Assembly: GCF_022201045.2 (NCBI RefSeq)
Contig: NC_068564.1
Location: 30,533,001 to 30,597,000, forward strand
From: Citrus sinensis
Lineage: Eukaryota > Streptophyta > Magnoliopsida > Sapindales > Rutaceae
Direction of reading: 5' to 3'
Length of the DNA: 64,000 nt
A program made the position numbers and the translations under genes. Shown piece after piece: positions 39,069 through 48,545 of this stretch. Numbering within the stretch: position 1 is the first letter of the stretch; the number at the start of each line of letters is the position of its first letter. The notes under the pieces were generated by a model. The model saw only the letters and a program-made list of their open reading frames with translations. It was not told the origin of the DNA and did not search any database.

Positions 39069-39224
39069 TTCACTTTCTTCCCTGTTTTTTTTTTTTTACT
39101 CTATTCAAAGCTCAATTCCACGGCATCAGAACACTCGATTTTGGATCCATTTTCACTGACGAGCTATTTTTCCTTTTTTTTTTTTAAAAAAATTCATGCC
39201 ATGCGAAACGACGTCACTTCATTT

Positions 39225-39584
39225 AACGTTTATTTCTCATACCAATGGGCTTTTGGTCCAATGAGAGAAGCTTTGCACTTACAATGTTGAGTGTAATGGT
39301 TTGAGCTTCCATAAGAGCATTATGGAGGTTAGTTTCAGTTCTTTCTCAATTATCAATTAATTGAGTGGAGACAGTCTCTCTCTTACGAAATGTGAGTAGA
39401 GTAGGCACCCCTCGAATATTAGAGAGAGTTTAAAAATATCTGGGCATATACTTCAGTGTGTTAATGTATGATGGTGGTCCCAGTTATATAGTATGATTGT
39501 AAATATTAATTATAATGTCTGATGTAATGTCAGTAATATCTGTGTATAACAGACTTAAAAAAAAAAAAAACGTTTATTTCTCAT
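39225..39584 (+). mobile_element. SINE with 16-bp target-site duplication
   Basis: A 328-bp body (39241-39568) ends in 14 A residues and is flanked by the perfect 16-bp direct repeat AACGTTTATTTCTCAT at 39225-39240 and 39569-39584. GGTTTGAGCTTCC at 39298-39310 resembles a Pol III B box, and a weak A-box-like stretch lies about 40 bp upstream. No open frame. The perfect duplication suggests a recent insertion, 157 bp upstream of the omega-amidase start codon. Confidence 0.8.
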
Positions 39585-40648
39585 TATTGTTTTTCCATAA
39601 AACTTTCTAGTGTTTCCATTTCACCATTTACTTTAACTTTTTTTTTTTTTAACAAAGTTAAGAATGTTCAAATTCATATGATTTCACCATGCCATAGTTC
39701 AACTAGCTGTAAAAGTATTTTATGTCTGCGTCATTCGAATCCAAAAACTAATGAGAAACGAAGGATTAACAGTATTCAATAAATAAAATTTTTCATCCTT
39801 ATTAAAAAAAAATTGATTTTAATTATTATCCGCCTTTCATTTTTATCAATATCGAAAAGGTGAATAATTTTCAACAATCTTAATATGCAAAGTCATGATT
39901 TAGAAGTATGCTTATTAATATTGAATTGTTTTAGAGAAAAAAAAGAAAAAAAAAAGTGCCTTCCATTACAAAAAGTTTAAGCTGTAATGAATGAGTTTAC
40001 ACTATTCTTTAAAGTTGATGTACAAATATTATAGAGAATTAGACATTTTCTTTTTCAAGGTTGGTATGGTGAAAATTAATATCTTTTTTTTTAATATCTA
40101 AATGTAGATTAAATCTTTTTTTTTTAATTTCTATAATCATAGATATATTTAAGTCATTCTCAACTTAAATATACGCGCCAAGTGATTAGTCAAACGATTA
40201 AACATAATAGAATCAAAATATGGTAGTAAAGCTTTTGAGTAAAAGAAAATTTGTAATATTATATTATAAAATGCCTACTAGAATTAAATTATTTTTCTCG
40301 TTGCTGGGGAATAATTTCCAAAAAAAAATGTCTTTTTATTTTAATTATTAATAAAATGTCTTAGAAATACATTATTTAATATTAATTCCAAAATGGTTAC
40401 TTGGAGACGGCCTAACGTTCTATGGCGCACGGTACCCAATGGCCAATTCTCTGGTTCATTGAGAATCCGCGCACCCAACCCTGCATTCTGATTTGTCAGT
40501 TGATATTTAATTTAGTGTGTGAGTTCCTTAAAGAAGGCATTCACAGTACCGAATTACCCCCATAATTTTTTTCAAAAACTTAACCGTCTCTGTCTAAAAT
40601 CGGTCTCTTAACTGCCTCTCGCGCCTTCCCTGTTTTGTCACACACCTC

Positions 40649-41078
40649 TTGAAGTTCAATAATGCTACACATTCCAAATTTTTTATTTTAAAAAATTATC
40701 CCAAATGATGTGACATTTATCAATTAGTTGGTGAGATAATATAATTAATTCACTTGGATCTTGTAAAAAATCATCAACCACTCAATTAATGACACATTAT
40801 TTGGGAGAACTTTTTGGGATAAAAAATTTGAGATGTGTAGCATTATTGTCAAAAATTTGGAATGTGTAGCATTATTGTCAATAATGCTACACATCCCAAA
40901 TTTTTTATCCCAAAAAGTTATCCCAAATAATGTGTCATTAATTGAGTGGTTGATAATTTTTTACAAGATCCAAATGAATTAATTATATTATCTCACCAAC
41001 TAATTGATAAATGCCACATCATTTGAGATAACTTTTTTAGATAAAAAATTTAGGATGTGTAGCATTATTGAACTTCAA
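40649..41078. mobile_element. Two 192-bp MITE copies head-to-head in the RWP-RK promoter
   Basis: Unit 1 (40657-40848) and unit 2 (40879-41070) are reverse complements of each other with about 11 differences by hand alignment (about 94% identity). Each unit starts CAATAATGCTACACAT, ends ATGTGTAGCATTATTG, and so has its own terminal inverted repeats of about 60 bp. The 30-bp spacer is a partial copy of a unit end. The palindrome continues outward through TTGAAGTT/AACTTCAA. A 9-bp direct repeat TTCAATAAT lies at 40655-40663 and 41074-41082 and may mark the target site, though it overlaps the termini. No coding capacity. Unit 2 ends 145 bp before the RWP-RK start codon. The published polyembryonic allele of the Citrus homologue also has a promoter MITE. 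Confidence 0.92.
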
Positions 41079-41215
41079 TAATCACAATTCCAATTCTTAC
41101 TACCCACTTAATCCCAAAAGCACTCGTGGCGGCGCTTCAAAAATCAAGCGCCGCCACCACTACCTTAAAGAAGCAGCACCACCGAATGATCTTCTGAACA
41201 CAAAGTCAGTTTTGC

Positions 41216-42980
41216 ATGGCGGATCCTAGGGCCATTGTGCCGTACCATGACCCACATGATAACTCTTACACAGAAGACATTTTCAATTTCATCAATAACC
41301 CAAATCCTACATTTGCAGATTTATCATTGTTCGAGGAACCTTCTTCGATTCCGCATTCAACTAATAATCCTCAATCTGGTGGTATAATCACGGATGCCGG
41401 TGACCCTTTTGATGATCCACTCTTTTGGGATATTGGTAATAATTGCAATGCTGGGAGTTTTCAAGCGGGTCCTTCAGGAAATCAAGCAGAAATGAGTGAC
41501 CGAGGAACGCCAGCGATTGAAAATGCAGCAAATATGAAGGCATTTCCAAGATGGCCAGTGCCACCGGAGCCATATTTGTGTAGTTGTTGCCTGGTGCTCA
41601 GAGAAATCATTCATACTAATGGTACTTTTTCTTTTATCGATCTTTTAGCTTTTGTAGTCTGTTAGGATTCTCTAATTGTTGGGTGGTTTAGTTTTATAAT
41701 TTTTTGACTCTGTGTAAAGTAGTGTTACTTGATTTTGATGGTATACTATAGGCCATGGCACAACAAAACTTGAGATTCATGGAAGACTTGGTTTAATCTG
41801 TCATGCTATTCTTGAGATTCGACAAAGTACCAATGCGAGTCAGCATTACATGATCGAGTGAGTTAAATTTCTGTTTCCCACTTTGTTAAGTTTAATTCCC
41901 TAATTTAGTTTTGGTCCAAAAAAAAAAAAAAAATCCAATTTGATTTTATTAATTTCACCATTGTTAATTTTCTGTACTTGTGTGTTCTGTCCAGTCTTTA
42001 TTTAATCCTCCGTTATCATTCTGTTTTGTTCAAACAATGCATTGTTAAGTAGTTTTTCTCTTTGATCAGTTTTTGCAAGAAAAGCATAGAGAATGTGAAG
42101 GAATATCTGGTTCAATATTGTGAAGAGCGAAAGCAAGCAGGGTTTATGATGTTGCCGGACCCACTCTCAGATTTCTATGAAGCCGTTTGTGTGGGGTTGG
42201 TCTTGGATGATAATCTAACCACAGATGATTATTCTCAGCCTCCAATGACAAATTCAGGTTGGTTTAATTCACTTTTCTTGTTATCATTAGTTAATTGATC
42301 CACGCTTCAGTTGATTTATCTATGATCAATTCATCAGTAACTTTTCAATGTTACTTGTCATTAGAAGTGTTGGATTTATGATCAATTTTCTGCAGGAGAA
42401 AATGAAATGCATCAACCAGATATGGAGAATGAAGCAGAGAGGACTACAAGGACTTCTCTTTCGGCGCAGGTGATAGATTTTCTCTTCATCATCTAACTTA
42501 ACAATTAATATCGAATTGTATCTTTCTGCTCCTTTTTGTCATTTACATTATATTATCATCTTTAACCCAGTATTTTTTTGTTGTGCTGGGGATTAGTGCA
42601 GAGGGAGAGAACAGGAAAGTTGACATTGAGAGACTTGATGATTTATTTTCATCTCCCCATTGAGGAGGCAGCCAGGAGGATGAAATTATGCCCTACTGTG
42701 GTGAAGAAGATATGCCGCAGAGATGGTTTGCATAGATGGCCCCATAGAAAGGTCTGACTTAATCCCTTTCAATCTGCGTACTTCTTCTTTCTTCGATACT
42801 CATTATGTTATCGAAATTGTTTTCTTTTGGTCTATGCAGATAAAAAGCATACAGAGGAGGATGTCGGTTGCATCAGGCAGATTGCGTTCAAATGATGCAG
42901 AAGAGAGGGCAAATGCTCAAATAGAAATCCAGAGACTTCAAGAAGAAATGGCTGCTGCATGTGCTGGACTCACTAGATGA
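41216..42980 (+). CDS. RKD1: RWP-RK domain transcription factor, RKD type (354 aa, 6 exons)
   Basis: RKD proteins are nuclear DNA-binding factors that control egg-cell identity and early embryogenesis (Arabidopsis RKD1/2/4); the Citrus member CitRKD1/CitRWP is the main candidate for nucellar polyembryony. Exons: 41216-41621, 41752-41857, 42070-42257, 42396-42469, 42602-42751 and 42840-42980; 1065 nt in frame, GT-AG throughout. The N-terminal 115 residues are acidic and Pro/Asn-rich, plausibly activating. A central cysteine-containing region with REIIHTNGHGTTKLEIHGRL and LPDPLSDFYEAVCVGL follows. The RWP-RK domain occupies about residues 259-320 (RTGKLTLRDLMIYFHLPIEE, then RRDGLHRWPHRK at 297-308). 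The C-terminus is a short coiled coil (AQIEIQRLQEEMAAA). The MITE pair lies in the proximal promoter and could alter expression. The symbol follows the Citrus name and assumes the species call. Confidence 0.9.
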
Positions 42981-43689
42981 CTTAGGAACATAATGTTAAA
43001 GAGTATATAATAAGGAGTTAGGTATCTAGTTTTTCATATTCCAATTTTTTTATACACATTCTCTAATGCTAAGGATCACCAGCTGAAAGAAACCAAAGAA
43101 CGAAGTAGGCTGATTACAATTATTATTTTTGGCGGAAAGACAGAGTAAAAAAAAAAATTGTTACATTTGTATATTATATTGATTCTGGTGAGTAGAGAGA
43201 GAGAGAGAGAGAAGACATGTTGAAATTACGTCAGCAGTAGCCTTGCTTGACAAATATCACTTAGTGCACTACAACGTTCTATTAGAAATGACCAGGCATG
43301 TTCGAACAAGAAGTGAGATGCATTTTTGTTTAATTAGTACATTGTAATCATATTTTGCGTTGCTTATCATCATACCGTGTGATGTGAATGAAGACAGATT
43401 TTAACAGATGGAACCAAAATTTGAATAAAAACTACGGAAGAGGAGAAGAATGCTTTTGTCAGCCGGCATTGTGTTTTCTTACCATTGGTTAAGCCAAATA
43501 ATTACACACAATAGCATTGGGAAATCCCTCAAAGGGATCTGATATAGAGTCCTCAAAATTGACGTTCTTGGACTTTCCTTTTCGTACAACGATTTCTCGG
43601 TTTCAAGACCTCTTTGAAATCTATCCTTCTTCAATATAAGCTCATTAGATTTCGTGGAATAGCACAGCTGCATTCTCAGGAAAAAGAAT
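42981..43689. other. Intergenic between RWP-RK gene and conserved plant protein gene
   Basis: Holds the 3' UTR of the RWP-RK gene, a short GA run near 43195-43212, and the promoter of the gene starting at 43690. Nothing else seen. Confidence 0.6.
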
Positions 43690-45489
43690 ATGAGCAGTGT
43701 TCGGACACTGGTTTGTGTAAAGCAGGTGAAGCAAGAGGCACCAGAAGAATGGGATGAAAGTATGCCATTGCCAGGAGATATAATTGAAGGTTTAGCTGAG
43801 AATGGTGATCATGAATCATTTGTGCAGATTAAAGCCAAGTCCGAGCTTGGTATGCTGCTTGGCAAGATTAGTCAGCAGGTTGAGGCATTATGGCTGAGGG
43901 TTAGAAGGGGTGATAGAATAATTAAGCTCCGTGTTCGGGCTGTGGCAGAGAGGAATTCAATGCTACAGAAGAAGTATACCATTAGAGCAGCTAAGGATGA
44001 CAGGCATGTTGCAGTTATAGGAGATTTGACCTTTGAACAATGCACTGAGCTGCAAGGTAGGTTCCTCCCCTCATTATTCACCATGCCATATAACTTATTT
44101 CCTTTACACGATTTATGAAAAATCAACATAGTCCCAAACACTCAATCCATAATACCACACGACAACTTGACATCTTTTCCTTTTGAATGAAGCTATGTTC
44201 TGATAAACGAATAACAAGATGGATAGGTGTATCTTATCATGCAGAAATGAGCAGGAAAGTGGTTAATGTGGACGGTAGAGGATTCCGAAAACAGGGCGTG
44301 AAATATGATTGGAAGATGAAAGTTGATACCTACTTGCCAGACCAAAGATCCCCAGTTATTAGCTCCGTTTTGTTCCCACCTCTCCAGGGAGAAAACAGCA
44401 TTGAGGCCACTACAGCTAGATGCATGGCCTGGTTTTCTGCAGCAGTTTCTTCGGGGGTTCCTCTTGTTTTTGTTAATATCCAAACAGAGCAGATTGTAAC
44501 CTCGGTATATAATTTTCACACTCAGGCACCCATTATCTCTTCAGTGTCCTACATTTTCTACTGAAATCTGAAATGGGACGTTTCTTTTTCTTATAAGAAG
44601 CGAAGAGGTCCATTGATACAACCCGAGTCTATTTCTAATTCACATTCTGCAAACTTATCACAAGATATATTAAAAGTCTCGCTGATGGGAATTTGGGAGA
44701 GTTTGTTACCTGTAATTTGTTTACACATTTCAATCGTTTGAAGTTTCTTGTAATATATAACCTATGTGGAGAATTGCATGGAAGTTTATAGCGACTAATA
44801 ATGATTCTTGCTTAAGCTCAATTCTTGTTACAGGCTTTATACTTGTAGCAACCAATTGCATACTGAAATTATTCTTTGAAACTTCTTGAAGGAGAGAATC
44901 AATTTCACAGGAAGAGAAATATGTGGGGGGAAGCAACAAAATCCCACTACAACTATGCAAATAGTGTTGGGAATAAGACTTTGGTTTCTACCGGGAGTTG
45001 CTGAAGTTTTACTTGAAATGACACCGGAACTTGGAGAAGCTCGATTTGGAATGGACATTAAACGTACTGAGGAGGTAATGTTGTTGCATCCAAAAACTTC
45101 ATCGTTAACTTTGATCTTCATTTATCATTTAAAGAATCATTTTGCTTGTTCAGGGCTTCTTCTGTGTATACTCAGTGACTGAAGGATCACCGGCTGACCG
45201 TGCTGGAATGAGGCATCTATCTGAAGAAGCAAATGCAAATGGGTATCTACTTGTTATCTCTAGATTAGAAGGAAAAAGTGTAATGCCTTCTGGTGCTATC
45301 TGTGATGGGCACTTAGACTGTTGTGATCACAATGAAATCAAAGACACCCTCACTTCTGCAATTGACAGTATGGAGGGAATTCTTGTCCATATCATGGTAT
45401 GGTCTAGCCAGCCTCATCCTAGCGTTTCTCGATCAAACGCTGCAACCCTCTTGCCTCCTAACTGGTTTCATCCTTCACCACCACTGTAA
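43690..45489 (+). CDS. Conserved plant protein of unknown function, possible PDZ-like C-terminus (381 aa, 4 exons)
   Basis: I recognise the family as plant-conserved but know of no established function. Exons: 43690-44056, 44245-44504, 44892-45074 and 45154-45489; 1146 nt in frame. The N-terminal half is charged and contains [10 protein letters not shown] and [20 protein letters not shown]. The middle holds [20 protein letters not shown] and [13 protein letters not shown]. The C-terminal part, [19 protein letters not shown] followed by [16 protein letters not shown], resembles a PDZ-type peptide-binding fold by its GSPADRAG motif; that is inference. No signal peptide or membrane helix is visible. 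The acceptor of exon 3 (TTGAAG/GAG) has a poor pyrimidine tract, and the N-terminal part of exon 3 fits the family weakly, so this exon border is the doubtful part of the model. Confidence 0.68.
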
Positions 45490-47365
45490 CAAAATTAGCT
45501 TTGAGAATTTACTTGGTGCGGTAAAGAACATGAGTTTTTGGGCTCGAGAGACAGAATTATATATGAGGTGGATATGTTTGTGTTTGGAAGGAAAAATTTA
45601 TTTTCTAACGAGATTACGTCCAATAACTACTGTCAAAATTACATATATGACCTGTGAAATATTTTAAATATTAAGAATAGTGTATTTACTGATTTAAATA
45701 CTCGAAATTCATCCTTTATTCAATGACACTTGGTTGCTTCAATCTTTTCCGCTGTACTTTGTTTCAAAATTAGATCGGCCCCTGGTATAGTATATGGTTT
45801 TGAGAAAACCAGCTGAAGTTAGCTGATTCCTAAGCAGAAAAGTCCAAACTGAAACTAGGAAATCGTCTCAAACTTTGCTGTTTCTTTCCCCAAAACACCA
45901 ACAAGAAAATAAGGTAATGTTTCATAATCTTAAAAGAATGCAGTGGCCATCTTTGTGATGGCTCTAGAATCACGGAAACACTGTTCACTGACAGAGCTAG
46001 CTTTTATTTCGTTTTCAGAACTACAAGAACCGATTCGCACTTGAGAGTCATCCATTCACTTATCATGGTCTTTGAAGCACTTCCATAGTTCCATGCCTCT
46101 GCTGGTTATGTTGTTGATTGGCCCAATATACCATCCCATCTCTAACATGGAATTGAAGCTTGAACTTTGGTTTCTTGTTGGTTTGTCTTGACAGCTTTAA
46201 ACCTGTACTTTCAGTAATTCAAGCTCTAAAATCATTCTAATAGTGCTTGTAAAGATCTAAGGTAACACACTTTGTGGCTTAAGCCAAAAAATAAAGCCAC
46301 AAGTGGCTCATTAAATTGAAAGCAGCCACCTGTTTGCTTTGTTAAGATCACGTGCATGCTTCGCTTATATGCTTCTTCTGCTTGCTTGAATCGGTGCATA
46401 TATAGATATGTTGAAAATTGAGAGCTGCATGCATAATTGATTCATTTGACAGAGAAATTGAAAGAAAGAAAGCGATAAAAAGAAAGAAAAAGAGAGAATG
46501 AAAAAAATGAATTTGAAAAGAAGAGTTGAGATGAAAGATTACAGGAAATAAAATTGGACCAGTGAATCAATAAGAGAAATTCTCAGGAATCAATAAAAGT
46601 CCCAACAAAATAGTAAATTAACTACGATTTTTAAGTGGATTTCTATTATTAATATTATGTATCCTGTGAACCATTTAGACTTAATAATATGATTTAGTAT
46701 GATGTTATAATTATACACATGTACATCATATGATTGATTAAGTCATGAAATATGATTATCAATCACCATTTTTACACTCTTCTCGTTTCGTGTTGTGCAT
46801 GCATATTGAGAATTAGATTGCTATGCCCATGACGTTATTTCTATCAAATATGATTTTCCCGATCTATTCATATGATGATGATCTTGGTGAGTATGGTAGT
46901 TATTTTTCCTGTGTATTATTTGATCCGAGAGAAGAGTCGGGGGTCATGTCGTCTACGATGAAGAAGATCTTGGTCAGCCCACAATGTGCAATTCCCAAGT
47001 TTGCTTTATAAATTGTATATATTGATATCGTCAGATAACAGAACGAACTGCCCTGTTTAGTTTATCAAGTATTTGTTTCTTTATGGCTATTACATAATAT
47101 GTCGTCTCAGGCTTTTGGCCAGGCCTAATTGCAACTATGTGGTGTCAAGCTTTGGGTGTCCACCAACCACCATGGACCATGAACTAGAAACCGGAGAAAC
47201 TGCACCTCTACATTATGAGTCTCAAACCTTTATGCGCGCTCGCACTCTGCAAAAGAAATGTGGATTCTCGCGTCTTTTCAGAATGAATTATCTGCCCTTT
47301 GTCGTATTTTGCCAACTTTTAACAAAAAGTGCTGATAATTTTCGACCAAAGCAACACAAATAGCA
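45490..47365. other. Intergenic, no gene recognised
   Basis: 3' UTR of the preceding gene, then AT-rich sequence. Short frames at 46823-47011 and 47073-47363 show no recognisable domain. Some degraded coding sequence could lie around 47100-47350, where base composition is more even, but I cannot name a family. Confidence 0.5.
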
Positions 47366-47722
47366 ATGAATGTCTTAGACTTTTCAGTTGCTCAAATCTT
47401 CCTAGCTCTTAACACTTTACACTCTTTATCAACCTCCCTAGTCACTGGAGCATCCTCTAGCCCTGCTTTATGGCTCGCCTACAAATCCCCTCCTCCACTT
47501 CCCTCACCATCCCCTGTGTAAAAATACAAGTCACCACCACCACCACCTCCAATTTTCAAGTACGTATCACCACCACCACCTCCTCATCATGTATACAAGT
47601 CACCGCCACAACGAGCATAAATGGAGCCCATATCCTTATGTAACTTATAAATTGTCTCCAACACCACCACACAAGAGTACCCTGTTAATTACTACAGTTA
47701 TCCACCTCGGCGGTTTTACTGA
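47366..47722 (+). pseudogene. Broken extensin-like proline-rich gene
   Basis: From the ATG at 47366 the frame encodes a hydrophobic N-terminus and then YKSPPPLPSPSPV before an in-frame stop (47519-47521). The same frame continues with KYKSPPPPPPIFKY and VSPPPPPPHHVYKSPPQ to another stop. Further Tyr/Pro-rich pieces follow to about 47722. These are Ser-Pro(n) and Tyr-Lys extensin motifs of secreted cell-wall glycoproteins, but the array is far shorter than a working extensin (usually several hundred residues) and is interrupted. A degraded fragment, not a functional gene. Confidence 0.65.
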
Positions 47723-47855
47723 TGTACTGTGCCGTGGAAAATAAATAATTAATTTGTTCGATTGTTTGGGTATTTACTGTTTTCAAGCTTTATGATTTGT
47801 AAAACTTGTTCCTTCTCCTTCTCTAGGGACTTTGGTTAATGTGTAATATCCTAAA

Positions 47856-48057
47856 GAGTAATGATATAGCCACAAATTCTTGTACAAACTTATTTTGTAC
47901 AAACTGATGTGGCATGATAATATTGGTTGAATTAAATATCACTTGGCCCACATGATTTGTTTTTATTAATTTATATTTTCATTCAACCAATCTTATCATG
48001 CTACGTCAGTTTGTACAAAATAAATTTGTACAAGAGTTTGTGGCTGTATCATTACTC
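47856..48057. mobile_element. 202-bp MITE with perfect 9-bp target duplication (Mutator-like)
   Basis: The termini are inverted repeats of about 77 bp (GAGTAATGATATAGCCACAA against GAGTAATGATACAGCCACAA on the other strand, about 90% identical). The perfect 9-bp direct repeat TATCCTAAA flanks it at 47847-47855 and 48058-48066, as expected for the Mutator superfamily. No coding capacity. It shares internal motifs (GATGTGGCAT, CACTTGG) with the MITE pair at 40.7-41.1 kb. It lies about 490 bp upstream of the PPR gene. Confidence 0.88.
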
Positions 48058-48545
48058 TATCCTAAATCATAATGCACGGTAGATTAGTTTGTCATGGGAA
48101 TTAAATAAAAAAAAACTATACGAATAGTATAATCTTTTGGATGATGAATAGGATTGTTGAAATAAGAGCAAAGAAGATTTAGAACCCCATTTTCTCTTTT
48201 GATCTACAAACCAGAAGCTCGAACAGAGCTTCTCATAATGAAACAAAATCTGTCTTTTGGATCAGTGAAAATCTACTCGAAAATTAGAATTCAACTATAA
48301 TGTTTCCACATAAAATTCAACCCAACTAGGCCGTTCTGACTGCTGAATGCTGAGTATGGGATCGATTGCGGAGCATGAACGCATAGCAGAATGTTAAAGA
48401 GTGCTAAATTCCATCCCACGCATACTATACAAGCCGATTTTGAAGAGCTCTTTCTATAGATTATAGTGGGTCCAAGGTGAGCTGTCAAGCCTATAAGTAG
48501 TCGATATGAAGTGAAAACACACCGGCATTCGCCGAAACCGTTTCA

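Larger units (their letters stand above)
39069..41215. promoter_or_regulatory. Divergent intergenic region between omega-amidase and RWP-RK genes
   Basis: The two genes are transcribed away from each other, so this 2.1 kb holds both promoters. It contains a SINE (39241-39568) close to the omega-amidase side and the inverted MITE pair (40649-41078) close to the RWP-RK side. The rest is AT-rich. CCAAT motifs occur around 40435-40450, just upstream of the MITE pair. Confidence 0.7.
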
